Shown piece after piece: positions 16,009-25,668 of a stretch of DNA of 64,000 bases. The stretch spans positions 62,001 through 126,000 of the forward strand of contig CAOJBY010000002.1 in NCBI GenBank assembly GCA_948330435.1. Direction: 5' to 3'. The stretch's first letter is position 1. Every line of letters begins with the position of its first letter. A model generated the notes under the pieces. The model made no database searches. It worked only from the letters and a program-made list of their open reading frames with translations, and had not been told where the DNA came from. The DNA comes from an uncultured Lachnoclostridium sp. Lineage in GTDB: Bacteria; Bacillota; Clostridia; Lachnospirales; Lachnospiraceae. A program made the translations under genes and the position numbers.

Positions 16009-17048
16009 GAAATAATGTTAACACACTTCCCTGTCCGGCTGGATTCCTGGGCTGCAAAGATGACCCGCATAGCCTTGATTGCTTCTTCCCCGTCTACAGG
16101 AGGTGTGGTGTTGTTTCGAATGCTATCCACAAAGGAGTCGATCACTCCGGAGTTAAACAGCTTTCCGGAGGTCTGATCTTCATTATTCCCCACGGTTCCC
16201 AGCTCAAGCCGTTCTATAAGACCGTTCTTTTTTTCTACAATCAGCGTATATTTCGGATCTGTATAGCAGCGGATGACGCCCTTGCTTCCCTGAATCACCA
16301 CGGAATTGATCTCCTCCCCGTACTGGGTCCAGCTTACATGCATGGTTCCCGGTATTCCGCCGGCTGTCTCATAGAGACAGAACGCATTGTCATCTATGGA
16401 AATCAGGCTGCCGTCCGGATACTTTTTATCTCTTGTCGCTAAAATTGCATTTACCTTTACAATTGGCTCTCCCAGCAGATAATGCATCAGATCAGTTTTA
16501 TGTACTCCCAGATCCGCCATCACCCCAAACACGGACTTCTGTTTGTCAAAAAACCAGGGATTCGCCTGACCGCACCAGGCTTCCGGACCAGCATGTCCAT
16601 ACACCGTATCAAAGGACAGGATTTTACCGATGTCACCTCTTTCAATCCGCTTTCTTGCTTCCACATGAGCTGCTGCAAACCGCTGATTCTGTCCGATCAT
16701 CAGCTTTTTGCCGTTGCGTTTTGCCGCTTCCACCATGGCCTCACATTCTTCCAGGGTAACAGCCATGGGCTTCTCACAGAGTACATGGAGTCCGTGATCG
16801 AGAGCCTGAACGGACATGGACGCATGCAGGGCATTGGTCACGCAGACGCTGACCGCATCCAGTCCGCTGTTCAAAAATGCTTCCAAATCCGTAAATCCCT
16901 TTCCTCCGTAAGCTTCCGCCATTTTTTCCGCTTTCCCCGGTGTCACGGAATAAAATGCCGCCAGTTCGCAATGTTCATTTGCCGCAAATTCCGGAATATG
17001 CCGTACCTGGGCAATGGTGCCGCAGCCTATAATTCCTATTTTTAACAT
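16005..17048 (-). CDS. Gfo/Idh/MocA-family oxidoreductase (second copy)
   Basis: 347 residues. N-terminal Rossmann loop GIIGCGTIAQVRHIPEF, EKPMAVT near residue 94, and MADLGVHKTDLMHYLLGEP in the substrate domain. It is distinct from the enzyme at 1.6 kb. Such proteins act on sugars or inositols with NAD(P). It lies 57 bp after the DUF4132 gene on the same strand with a strong AGGAGG site, so it may be co-transcribed, but nothing in the sequence links it functionally to that cluster. Confidence 0.87.
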   Translation of the reverse strand: MLKIGIIGCGTIAQVRHIPEFAANEHCELAAFYSVTPGKAEKMAEAYGGKGFTDLEAFLNSGLDAVSVCVTNALHASMSVQALDHGLHVLCEKPMAVTLEECEAMVEAAKRNGKKLMIGQNQRFAAAHVEARKRIERGDIGKILSFDTVYGHAGPEAWCGQANPWFFDKQKSVFGVMADLGVHKTDLMHYLLGEPIVKVNAILATRDKKYPDGSLISIDDNAFCLYETAGGIPGTMHVSWTQYGEEINSVVIQGSKGVIRCYTDPKYTLIVEKKNGLIERLELGTVGNNEDQTSGKLFNSGVIDSFVDSIRNNTTPPVDGEEAIKAMRVIFAAQESSRTGKCVNIIS

Positions 17049-17105
17049 GAAATAAATACCTCCTATTATAAGTCCCGCAACAGAATATATTTCAATAATA
17101 CTTGC

Positions 17106-20100
17106 CTACTGCTTGCAGGCCGGATAGGCAAGCTGCTCCTGGCTGGATGCCGTGGCCTTGGCAAGCTGCAGTACAATCTCACTGAAATACCGAGGGCTTA
17201 CCTCATTAAGCTTGTGCTGATTCTCTTTCTTAATGGTATCGTAGACATAGCTTCCCCGCTTTACCGTGCCTGCCCGATAGAAAGCCGCACCGTACACCGT
17301 AACCTCGTCGTTTTCATCTCCTACATAGCATCCGGAGAATTCAAGCTCTACGCCCATCTCCCCATCCTCACGATAGAACGTATAGTAAACTCCGGCATCC
17401 TGTACGGAGCCACGGTACCAGCCCATCCCCTGGAGCTTGCCGGACAGTGACAGACCATTTAACAGCTTTCCGCCGAAGCGTGTCAGTTCTGCTTTCCCCG
17501 TCTCTTCCTCTGTGACCCGGTATACCGGACGTTCCAGCTGTTCAATGGGCTGGACAATCTCGTAATCCGAAAGCTGCTCTTTCCAGACGGTCAGATCCTC
17601 CTGGGAAAGCTCAATGGGATGAACCAGGCCAATCTGTGCATCCTCGGGAAGCGTAAACTCATCCTCGTCCCTGGTATTGAAGCTGCCGTCCTCCATATAG
17701 CGGAACGTGTCCTTTAAGGCACCGTTTTCATAGGTTCCCCAGATAAGGCCGATGGCAAACTGATGCATCACGGGATTTTTCACAAAGAGCTCTTCCCATG
17801 CCCTGGAAGTCCAGAGCCTTTCTGCGGTCAGTGCCTGCTCCAGACGCATCTTCTGATTGGAAACCACGGTTTTCAGCTGCTTTTTCATCTGCTTGAATTC
17901 TGCGTAGGCTGCCGCCGCCTTTTCTTCCTCATCCCGTTTTCCCGGTGCCGGGAGATTCTTCAATTTTTTCTCCGATTCGCCAAAAATCTCCAACTCCAAT
18001 GCTGTTGTCAGATACACGCTAAAGGAACGTGTTCCATAATCAAAGGTTCGCTTCAGGCTCTCGTCAAAACCAAGATTCGGCACAATGCGGTCCTCAAGCT
18101 CCGCCTTGCTGATTCCAAGGGTGGATGCCGCATATTCCAAGGCTTCGCCCGCCGCCGTCTTTACCTGGCGGAATTTAAACTTCCGAGAAATCTGATCCAC
18201 ATACAGGAGAGCCGAAGAGGTTCCGTTTAAAGCCAGTGCCTTTACCGCTTCCGCAGCCATGGCCCCCCTGGCATGCTGGGGCCACTCCTGAATCTGACGG
18301 CGGAATACGTCCACAATCGGCATTCCTCCATGAATCGAAGCCGCATAGAGCACCCATTTTTTCTTGGCTTCGGCCCCGGATTCCAGCCATTTGTCAAAAA
18401 GCTCCGCCATATAGGCACCAAGCTCCAACGGCTCCAAATCCGCCGCCAGGGCTGCCGCTTCGGGGCTCACTCCCGGCACGGACCGATCCGCATAGGCTGT
18501 CAGGATTGCCTGCAGATACTCTTCCTCCGCTTCGCTGCCGTCCTTTTTATGTACTGTCGGAAACGGCATCTCATAGGCCCAGGCCACTTTCCGCTTTTTG
18601 CCGCCCTTTAAGATCTCACGCACCAGGTCCGCCCCGGTATGAGGACCCTCTCCCTCTGCCGCTGTCTCCTGCTTCATGCCAAGGCTGTCCAAAAGAAGCT
18701 CTCGAAGCTTCTTACTCTTTTCCGTCTCCAATGCCTTTGCAAATGCATCCTCATAGTTCTTCACTCCCCAAAACTTCAAAACCCGGATGGCAAGTTCACG
18801 CTCCTGGGATTTCTTAGAGGTAAGCATGGAGAGCATCTCCGGCTCCCACTCCCTGTGGGCCGTGCAGATGGTTACAAGCTGCTCCCGAACCTGCTTGGAG
18901 CTGTCCAGTGCAGAAGCAAGGATTACTTCCTTTTCTTCCTGCCAGTGATCATCCAGGGCACGGACACAGATACACCGTCCGATGGCTGTGCTGTCCTTTG
19001 CCGCTTCCCGAATCTCGTCGGCACGCTCCCCCCATCTGGCGGAAAATGCCTGAGAAGCCGCATCCATCACCGCATTTTTATCCTTTTCCTGATAGCAGGC
19101 ACTGTAGATGCCCTCCATGGCATCCGCCTGATAACGGATGGGCAGTTCTTCCTTTTCAAAGAGCTGTACCAGGCGTTCTATCTCCTCTTGAAGCTGCTTT
19201 TTATTGGCATTCCTGCCCCGAAGCCCTGGAAGCAAATAACCCGGGAAAAAGCTTCCCTCCATCCGAAGAGCTTCCAGCACCACACCTCTCCGATACAGAC
19301 GGCCTTTATTCCGCTGCAGATTCTTAAGCTTCTGAAAACGCTGATAGCTGTAGCTGCGGCTCCCTCTCCAGCTATTGACAAAGGGGTAGAGGGTGTCAAG
19401 GGATGTCTCTCCCAGCAGATATGCCTTGGCTTCCGCCTTTCCGATATTTACATTTGCCACCAGTTCTTCTGCCAGCTTCGCCTGATATTTGTCAGAATTA
19501 TCTGCTTCCAGCTCCCGGCAAAGACCAGGATTGCTCTTTCTTGTCTGGGAGAGCAGGAATTGATACTCGTCTGTGGTAATTTGCCCGGCCACATAGCGGA
19601 CAGCTTCCGGATGGCGGACTGCCATGCGGCATAAGCCCTCTTCCTCGCTGTTGGCCGTATACCAGCGGACAAAGGCTTCCGGCTTCACAGGAATCAGAGC
19701 TTCTAACTCTTCCAGATGCCTGTGGAACCAGGAATCCTTGTCATTTGGAAGACTTGTGAGATCTCTACAGGCCTTTAGGGTGATATCCAGGGACAGGCTC
19801 CCCGCTATCTGCAAAAAGGCGGAAAAGACAGGGGAATGCTCCACTGCCAGAAAAGCTGCTCCGGACAAAAGGGTCAGCATATATTCCGTAAAGGTTCGTT
19901 TGTTCAAAAGCTTCCCAAGCTCTGCCGGAAATGGCTGTTCGATACGGTGGTTCCGCACATAAGCCTGAAGCTCCTCCATCTGGCTCTTTCCCAGATCGTG
20001 CTTGATAAACATTTCAGGCATACTGGCTATGAGATTGTCCTCCAGAAACTTCAGAGTCTCCGATACTCCCTCCCTGCCAGGGGAAGTACCTTTGCCGAAG

Positions 20101-20669
20101 AGTCCTTTCAAAATACCGGGCCTTTTTTCTTCGCTTCGTTTGATGTTCAAATAGATGCCCGCCAGCAAAACCTTTGCATTATCATACCGGTGATAACACA
20201 GATCCATGGCCTTTCTTAAGACCTCCGGATCCTTTCTTCCTTGCTCATGGATGAACTTTGTGTTTCTGTAATTGACAGAATAGCTGTTCCAGACTATCCC
20301 CTCCACCTGAATTGCCACCGATTGCTCCGGGCTTAAATATTCACTGATGGAATTCAGGTTCCACCCAAAGCGGTTAAAGACGTAAAAGGCCGTAGAGCCC
20401 CCTGCCGATGCCTGAAAACGCACATAACGGCCAAGCTCTTCCTTTTTGTTCCGCTTTCTGAGATGCTCTACATAGTCGATGCTTTTCTGACGCTCCGCCT
20501 CGCCAAGGGCGGAAAAATCCTGGCGTTCGGTCTGCTTCAAGAGTTCTGTATGTTCCGGACTGCCGGTGTCCAGATATTCCTCCGCCAGCCTTCGGTTCTT
20601 TTCAGACAGCTTTAAAGCGTCTAAGGTGTCCATAAGTTTTTGATAGTTTCGTTCGTCGCTTAGGTTCAT
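17106..20669 (-). CDS. DUF4132-family large protein (YehI/MolR-like)
   Basis: A 1187-residue, mostly helical soluble protein. The middle (about 560-860) reads like HEAT-type repeats (ELAIRVLKFWGVKNYEDAF, MAAEAVKALALNGTSSAL). The C-terminal 300 residues hold the DUF4132 region, ending in a beta-rich part with LTRFGGKLLNGLSLSG. The size is close to E. coli YehI. The biochemical role is unknown. Its neighbours are SWIM, vWA, DUF5682 and MoxR genes, the same partners as yehI-yehL-yehM-yehP-yehQ. It has its own promoter 90 bp upstream with three repeated octamers. Confidence 0.75.
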   Translation of the reverse strand: MNLSDERNYQKLMDTLDALKLSEKNRRLAEEYLDTGSPEHTELLKQTERQDFSALGEAERQKSIDYVEHLRKRNKKEELGRYVRFQASAGGSTAFYVFNRFGWNLNSISEYLSPEQSVAIQVEGIVWNSYSVNYRNTKFIHEQGRKDPEVLRKAMDLCYHRYDNAKVLLAGIYLNIKRSEEKRPGILKGLFGKGTSPGREGVSETLKFLEDNLIASMPEMFIKHDLGKSQMEELQAYVRNHRIEQPFPAELGKLLNKRTFTEYMLTLLSGAAFLAVEHSPVFSAFLQIAGSLSLDITLKACRDLTSLPNDKDSWFHRHLEELEALIPVKPEAFVRWYTANSEEEGLCRMAVRHPEAVRYVAGQITTDEYQFLLSQTRKSNPGLCRELEADNSDKYQAKLAEELVANVNIGKAEAKAYLLGETSLDTLYPFVNSWRGSRSYSYQRFQKLKNLQRNKGRLYRRGVVLEALRMEGSFFPGYLLPGLRGRNANKKQLQEEIERLVQLFEKEELPIRYQADAMEGIYSACYQEKDKNAVMDAASQAFSARWGERADEIREAAKDSTAIGRCICVRALDDHWQEEKEVILASALDSSKQVREQLVTICTAHREWEPEMLSMLTSKKSQERELAIRVLKFWGVKNYEDAFAKALETEKSKKLRELLLDSLGMKQETAAEGEGPHTGADLVREILKGGKKRKVAWAYEMPFPTVHKKDGSEAEEEYLQAILTAYADRSVPGVSPEAAALAADLEPLELGAYMAELFDKWLESGAEAKKKWVLYAASIHGGMPIVDVFRRQIQEWPQHARGAMAAEAVKALALNGTSSALLYVDQISRKFKFRQVKTAAGEALEYAASTLGISKAELEDRIVPNLGFDESLKRTFDYGTRSFSVYLTTALELEIFGESEKKLKNLPAPGKRDEEEKAAAAYAEFKQMKKQLKTVVSNQKMRLEQALTAERLWTSRAWEELFVKNPVMHQFAIGLIWGTYENGALKDTFRYMEDGSFNTRDEDEFTLPEDAQIGLVHPIELSQEDLTVWKEQLSDYEIVQPIEQLERPVYRVTEEETGKAELTRFGGKLLNGLSLSGKLQGMGWYRGSVQDAGVYYTFYREDGEMGVELEFSGCYVGDENDEVTVYGAAFYRAGTVKRGSYVYDTIKKENQHKLNEVSPRYFSEIVLQLAKATASSQEQLAYPACKQ

Positions 20670-20691
20670 AGTAACATTCTCCTATATTATT

Positions 20692-20730
20692 AAAGTGTAA
20701 AGCCCATAAATGAATAAGACTTTACACTTT
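20692..20730. promoter_or_regulatory. Inverted repeat AAAGTGTAAAG, candidate operator
   Basis: A perfect 11-bp inverted repeat (20692-20702 and 20720-20730) 23 bp upstream of the DUF4132 start and downstream of its promoter. A third GTGTAAAG copy (20780-20787) overlaps the -35 element. A hairpin role in the mRNA leader is an alternative. Confidence 0.45.
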
Positions 20731-20757
20731 TTGCCTGCATGAATTGTTATGCCTTAT

Positions 20758-20786
20758 ATTTTAGCAGATTCGGTAATAGGTGTAAA
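20758..20786 (-). promoter_or_regulatory. Promoter of the DUF4132 gene
   Basis: TTTACA (20781-20786), a 17-bp spacer and TAAAAT (20758-20763) on the minus strand, between the SWIM gene stop and the DUF4132 start. DUF4132 can thus be expressed apart from the upstream cluster genes. Confidence 0.6.
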
Positions 20787-20804
20787 GTCTCTCCAATTAT
20801 AAAT

Positions 20805-22961
20805 TCAGGTTTTACCGTTTTCATAATGGTTCATCTCCCACACCGCCCGATCCTGGGACACTTTCTCCAGACAAAGCTTCACATAGTCCATCACCCTTAC
20901 CCACGTCTCCAATACCGGTTCCGGGTCAAATTCCATCTGATGCCGTTTATTTCCCAATGTCTTTTCCAAAAATCCCAGGTCTTCCTCTGCCCGGTGCAGG
21001 CCAAGGGTTCCGCCCTCTCCTGCCAGGCGGCCAAGGTTCTTTAAGGTTTCCTCCTGCAGGGAATTAAGACCGCTTTGAAACAAATCTCCAAGTGCTTCCC
21101 GAATTTCACCAAGAAAGCTCTCCATTCCCTGTAAAACGTCCTTGTCCGGGCCATTGGAAATGGATTTTCCCTGCAGCTTCGCCGGGGGACCGGCTATCTT
21201 TGCAGCGTGTTCCCCTGGTTCTTCCTGCTCCCGCAGATACTTCTCCAGTTCCTCCCGTCCATCAAAAAACCGTTCTCTCCCAAAAACCTCAATGGGATAC
21301 AGACAAAGCTTCCCCTGCTCCAAATAGGGGATCCCGAAAAAGACCAGTGTCTGATCCGTTTCCTTTTTCAATCTCTCACTCAATCTCTCCAGGACTCGAA
21401 TCGTCAGCTTTTCCTCCTTGGAATAGGCAACGGCTACTGTAATCTTTCGCCCCTTTCCATCGGAAATGTCCATGGAAAACCGCTGATGCACCGTATCAAA
21501 ATTTCCCTCCTGACAGTGAAAGGCTCCTGCCAACACCAGGCGTTCCCCCTCTTCTTCCTGTCCGCAGGCTCCAAAGCAATTTTCCAAAAGCTTCTCATAA
21601 TCCCAGAAGACGGCTCTTCGGATCTCATCGCTCCCAAAATCCCGGATTCCCACAATCTCGCTTTTTGTCTCCTGACTGACGGAAAGCTTTCCTCCTGCGG
21701 CTGCTTTGGCATGGGTAAGGTAAAATTCCAGATCCATCATCTGCTCTCTGCTGCAATTTAAGCCCCAGGGAGCCCAAGCCTGCTCTCCCCCTCCCAGGGG
21801 ACGTCTGCGGACACCCTCATAAAATACGGGACGGGCATCCGTCCAGGTATAAAAGCTTCCCTTTTCCGGTTCCAGAAAATAGTAGATTTCCCCCTCATAT
21901 CCCGTCTTGCTGTGAAAGCTGCGACTTCCCATGGCAGTTAAATGAAGACAGGATACGGGACGGTAAGTATCCCGAAAGCTTCCGGCCAAAGCACGCAGCT
22001 TCTCCGAATCCTTTGTGTGCTCCAGACTCTCCGCCATCTGATACAAGGTTAAAAGCTGCTCCAAAAGTCCCTCCGTTCGAAATGCCTGGGATCGCTCAAA
22101 ATACAACCGGTACTCAGAAGCTATCTTCCGAAGACTTGTCTCAAAGGCTGCAAGGCCCGCCCCATGGCTGATGACCGCCAGACGCTCCATACTCTCCGCC
22201 GCTTCCGGTGACAGGCGGGACAGGCCCGTCATCAAATGGAGACGGATTCCCTCCTTGATCGAGGCCGCTGCCCGGGCAAGCTCCTGATGATTCCATTCCT
22301 CATTGCTTTCGGTCAGCCTTTTAAGCTGTTCTAAGGTAACTGCCTTTCGGTGAAGCTGAAAAAGCAGGATTGCCTGTGCCTTATGGGAGCACAGCTCCCG
22401 GCTTTTGCAGGTGCAGGTGGAAAATTCCAGAGGGCTTAAGAGCTTGACTGCCGTATCCTCCCAGAGTACCTTTACCGTGATTATCGTTCCCTCCTGAATC
22501 TGGGGCTGCTCTCCTGCATGGAGGTAGTCCAGAAGCTCCCTGTATCTTTTGTTACCGCAGGCCCGCTTTAGCTTCTCGATTGGGTACTCGATAATCTCCT
22601 GCTCTAATGCCTGCTTTAAGGCTTCTTTTCCGAAAAGAATCTCCTGGCTTTCTTCCGCTGTCTTTGGTGGAGCTTTCTCTTCTTTTTCGTCCTCAGGCTG
22701 ATTTTTTTTCAGATACAGAATCGCTGTGATGATGTGGCGGCAGATGCTTCGGGAGGGACAAGTGCAGGTACTTTCGCCCAGAGGCATGCGTATTCTGCAT
22801 ACTGCTTCTTTTAAGGTTACCTCTGTCTCCGTTTCCTGCCAGACTGCAGACGGTTTCTCCTGATCCAGATCCTTGTATGCACGTTTTACCGTTCCTTTGT
22901 TGCATAATCCGGTAAGATATTCATCATCTACCTGTAAAAGCATGTTCTTTAATGCTTCCAT
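20805..22961 (-). CDS. SWIM zinc-finger protein (YehQ-like)
   Basis: 718 residues. Two SWIM motifs of the CxCxnCxH type are visible: STCTCPSRSICRHIITAIL near residue 62 and STCTCKSRELCSHKAQAIL near 182. The rest is helical with no enzymatic motif I recognise. SWIM fingers bind DNA or proteins. It follows the vWA gene by 29 bp on the same strand, as yehQ follows yehP in E. coli, and is probably part of the MoxR/vWA system. Function is unknown. Confidence 0.8.
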   Translation of the reverse strand: MEALKNMLLQVDDEYLTGLCNKGTVKRAYKDLDQEKPSAVWQETETEVTLKEAVCRIRMPLGESTCTCPSRSICRHIITAILYLKKNQPEDEKEEKAPPKTAEESQEILFGKEALKQALEQEIIEYPIEKLKRACGNKRYRELLDYLHAGEQPQIQEGTIITVKVLWEDTAVKLLSPLEFSTCTCKSRELCSHKAQAILLFQLHRKAVTLEQLKRLTESNEEWNHQELARAAASIKEGIRLHLMTGLSRLSPEAAESMERLAVISHGAGLAAFETSLRKIASEYRLYFERSQAFRTEGLLEQLLTLYQMAESLEHTKDSEKLRALAGSFRDTYRPVSCLHLTAMGSRSFHSKTGYEGEIYYFLEPEKGSFYTWTDARPVFYEGVRRRPLGGGEQAWAPWGLNCSREQMMDLEFYLTHAKAAAGGKLSVSQETKSEIVGIRDFGSDEIRRAVFWDYEKLLENCFGACGQEEEGERLVLAGAFHCQEGNFDTVHQRFSMDISDGKGRKITVAVAYSKEEKLTIRVLERLSERLKKETDQTLVFFGIPYLEQGKLCLYPIEVFGRERFFDGREELEKYLREQEEPGEHAAKIAGPPAKLQGKSISNGPDKDVLQGMESFLGEIREALGDLFQSGLNSLQEETLKNLGRLAGEGGTLGLHRAEEDLGFLEKTLGNKRHQMEFDPEPVLETWVRVMDYVKLCLEKVSQDRAVWEMNHYENGKT

Positions 22962-22990
22962 CTCTTTAACCTCTATTCTAAGTCGTTGGA

Positions 22991-24124
22991 CTACTGCATG
23001 ATTTTCCCCATAAAGTCTCCCAGCATCTCCGGTGTCATGGCTCCCACATGGGCTCCCAGATCGGCCAGCTTCTGTGCCGTATGTCGGTCATAGACGGGGT
23101 TGGAATCCCGATCCAGTGCCGTCAGGCAGATAAGCTTCGCACCGCTTTCCAGAATGTCCCGGCTTACTCCCAGAAGTCCTCCGATGCCGCCGCCCTCACA
23201 GAGATCGGATACCAGAACTACCATGGTTCTGCCCGGATTCTCTATGAGTGTCTCGCAGTACTGCAAGGCCCCTGCAATATATGTCCCGCCGCCCAGCTGA
23301 ATGCTCATAAGGGTTTCCACCGGATCATCCAAATGGGCACTTAAGTCCACTACCTGGGTATCAAAAATCACAAGCCGGGTATCCAGCATGGGAAGTTTTG
23401 CAAAGATTCCTGCCATCACGGCACTGTGAATCACGGAGTCCAGCATGGAACCACTCTCATCCACTGCAATCACCACACGCCATTGGTTATATTTTCGGGT
23501 ACGGCTGCTGAAATACACCTGCTCCAATACCAGCCGCTTTTCCTCTGGATCATAGTGAGACAGATTTTTGCGAATGGTCTTGCGGATGTCCAGATTCCGC
23601 ATGGATTTTACGTGGCTGGGGGTATTCCGATCCAGGCTTCCAAGCAAGGATCTGCGAATCTCTCGGTTTAGCTTTTCCGTAATCTCCTCGGCCACCTTTT
23701 TTACAATCCGGCGGGCGGTATCAAGTACCTCCCCTTTCATCAAATGCTTTAACTGCAGAATCGTCTTTAATAAGTCCTGATTTGGTTCCAGCTTTTCCAG
23801 CACTTCCTTATCTGTCAGGAGCTCCTGCATCTCATATCGCTCCAGTGCGTGACGCTCCAGGATCTCCACCGTTTCCTTGGGAAACAGACGGCGGATCTTT
23901 GTAATCCAGCCGGCTGTCGTCAGCCTGCTCGCTCCTGTGCCGCCCTCTTTGCGTACATCCTCCCCATACTCCCGGGAATAGAGGAAATCCAAGGCTTCTT
24001 CCAGATCCTCATAGGAAACGCCATTTTCCATGCTGCCTGTGCCGCCGGTTCCAAAAGAAATCTGATCCTTTGCCTGGCTTCCCAGAATGAGACGCCAGCG
24101 GTTTAATTGTTTATTGTCGTTCAT
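22991..24124 (-). CDS. vWA-domain protein (YehP-like)
   Basis: About 377 residues. The C-terminal half is a von Willebrand A domain with an intact metal site: VIAVDESGSM (DxSxS), the Thr in GGGTYIAGAL and the Asp in VLVSDLCEGG. The N-terminus MNDNKQLNRWRLILG fits the family, so I prefer ATG 24122-24124 over starts up to 45 bp earlier that lie in foreign sequence. vWA proteins usually partner MoxR ATPases as substrate adaptors. The moxR and DUF5682 genes lie 2.5 kb upstream, beyond a block of decayed genes. Confidence 0.85.
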   Translation of the reverse strand: MNDNKQLNRWRLILGSQAKDQISFGTGGTGSMENGVSYEDLEEALDFLYSREYGEDVRKEGGTGASRLTTAGWITKIRRLFPKETVEILERHALERYEMQELLTDKEVLEKLEPNQDLLKTILQLKHLMKGEVLDTARRIVKKVAEEITEKLNREIRRSLLGSLDRNTPSHVKSMRNLDIRKTIRKNLSHYDPEEKRLVLEQVYFSSRTRKYNQWRVVIAVDESGSMLDSVIHSAVMAGIFAKLPMLDTRLVIFDTQVVDLSAHLDDPVETLMSIQLGGGTYIAGALQYCETLIENPGRTMVVLVSDLCEGGGIGGLLGVSRDILESGAKLICLTALDRDSNPVYDRHTAQKLADLGAHVGAMTPEMLGDFMGKIMQ

Positions 24125-24290
24125 ATTTTTGTACCTGTTTTCAGTTCTATGTTTTTCAGACATGCACACAGCTTGCTAAAGGCTGCCGCTATCCCCTTAT
24201 GTTTATACCTAATTTCGGCAAATTGTTTAAGCTTATCGTTTCCAAAGTTCGTAACTGCTGCACTGCCAATTACCGAAGCAACTCCATTCT
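24121..24290 (-). pseudogene. Unrecognised gene tail overlapping the vWA start
   Basis: An open frame of about 50 codons without a start, containing NFGNDKLKQFAEIRYKHKG and ending GTKI-stop. Its TGA overlaps the vWA ATG as ATGA, the way natural operon neighbours do. I do not recognise the product. It may be the end of whatever gene preceded the vWA gene before the insertion or rearrangement. Confidence 0.3.
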
Positions 24291-24831
24291 CTCTTTCTGC
24301 TTCTTTCCCTGATTAATCAAAACCACATTGTAGCTTTCCAGATTTGCAAGTACAAGTAATTGATTCAACGTTGCCACATCCCGCATATTTCCTTTAGCTT
24401 TTGGGTTTTCATCTTTCCATTGTTTTGCCGTTTTTCCAAACAAAACCACATTCAACATATCTGCTTCGTTGGCATAAGTGCAGGCTATCTGTGCAGCCGT
24501 TAATTCCGGAGAAATCCATGTTGCAAAAGACATGGCAATATCACTATGGGCATATGTCAGGTGTCATCACAAAACGATTTAACCCTGCCTCATTTTTAAC
24601 CGCCTCGAATTGCACACGGTTAAAATCAGGATTATGCAATTCCTCCCAAACAGACAAAAATTCTATTGTATTCCGATTCCGCATCCAGTTTTGAATTACG
24701 AATCTCGGGTCATCTTCATTTCGATACTTTGCAATATCTGTTAATGAGATAAATTCATTTTCAAAGTTTGTTGTGTAAATGCCAATATCAATCCCTTTGG
24801 CGTGAATCGTTTCTTTTATAATTTTGGTCAT
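24270..24831 (-). pseudogene. KilA-N domain protein, broken by internal deletions
   Basis: Two open frames, 24544-24831 and 24270-24533, together encode a KilA-N-type protein (IYTTNFENEFISLTDIAKY, then AKQWKDENPKAKGNMRDVAT). The first frame ends DICP-stop, while YAHSDIAMSFATWISPE continues in another frame. The central WIETTNAIG-type segment of the family is missing, and ISPE is joined directly to LTAAQI, suggesting a second deletion. KilA-N proteins occur in phages and mobile elements. The gene is almost certainly dead. Confidence 0.7.
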
Positions 24832-25105
24832 ACCATCCCCTCCTTAGAGATATAACACATTCAAAAGCATGTCAAATTTATATAATTTCTGTCTCATTTA
24901 ATGATAGTTCAGAATCCTCAGTTTCACTCTCCCACATTTCCCGATATGCTTCTATAATAAAATGCAACACAACTTGGATAAACATATAAATATCTTCTAC
25001 ACACCTTTTTATACAACCCCAATATTTTTTCATCACATGCAAAATCCAGCAAATGGAATCAGCCATTGCAATATTGTGCAAAGAAATCATGACATACCCA
25101 TTTTT

Positions 25106-25438
25106 CTATACAAGTTCCCCACAAACATAGTAAGACCCATAAATTCTTCAAACGTTCATCATCCAATGCAAATCCTTTCCTCATATATTCTTTTAAAATA
25201 TTTGTTGCCCAGATTCTGAACTGTGTACCACGCTTGGATTTTACACGATAACCCGTAGAAATAATAACACTTCAGAAAAAACATTTTTTATATGTCTTGA
25301 AATCATTGATTTATCTCTTTGGAATAATTCAGCCATCTGATCAGTAGATAACCATACAGTATCTTCATCAAAAGTGGCTTCGATTTTTGCCAGACCATCT
25401 TCTGTTATATATAATAATATTCGATTTCTGCCCTGCAT
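25106..25438 (-). pseudogene. RhuM-family gene fragment
   Basis: The N-terminal part (ATFDEDTVWLSTDQMAELF, MISRHIKNVF) is followed, after a deletion and frame change near 25255, by the central RhuM block YRVKSKRGTQFRIWATNILK and GFALDDERLKN in a second frame, which stops at 25106. The C-terminal half is absent. It is a different RhuM gene from the one at 25.7-26.6 kb. Confidence 0.65.
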
Positions 25439-25500
25439 ATTTTCGATTATTCACGCATACACCCCGCTTCTAAATTGTGCAACGTCACTTGGACATGAAA

Positions 25501-25668
25501 TTAACAAATCATACGAAAATACTCCATCTCATCCATGTGACGTTCTACCTCGATATGTTGATCAGACCTAAGTTTTGAAAGTAAACTCACAACTTCCACA
25601 TGAGTACCAAACAGAACATATCCCCACAAAATTGCATAATTAATGGTATCTCCCTCTATTTTAACTCT
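25501..25668 (-). pseudogene. Fragment resembling the C-terminus of a 23S rRNA methyltransferase
   Basis: A start-less open frame with GTHVEVVSLLSKLRSDQHIE and VERHMDEMEYF. The THVEVVxLLSKL pattern resembles the C-terminal region of clostridial RumA/RlmD-type uracil methyltransferases, which I recall from memory only. It overlaps the end of the RhuM gene. It is a relic of a rearranged region. Confidence 0.3.

Noticed and set aside
16005..17048. Assigning the second Gfo/Idh/MocA enzyme to the DUF4132/MoxR system
   Set aside because: Closeness on the same strand is the only link. It has its own strong ribosome site, and the E. coli-type cluster has no such gene.
24878..25090. A 70-residue minus-strand frame in the decayed region
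   Set aside because: It has no convincing ribosome site, no recognisable domain, and sits among pseudogene fragments. It is probably another scrap.
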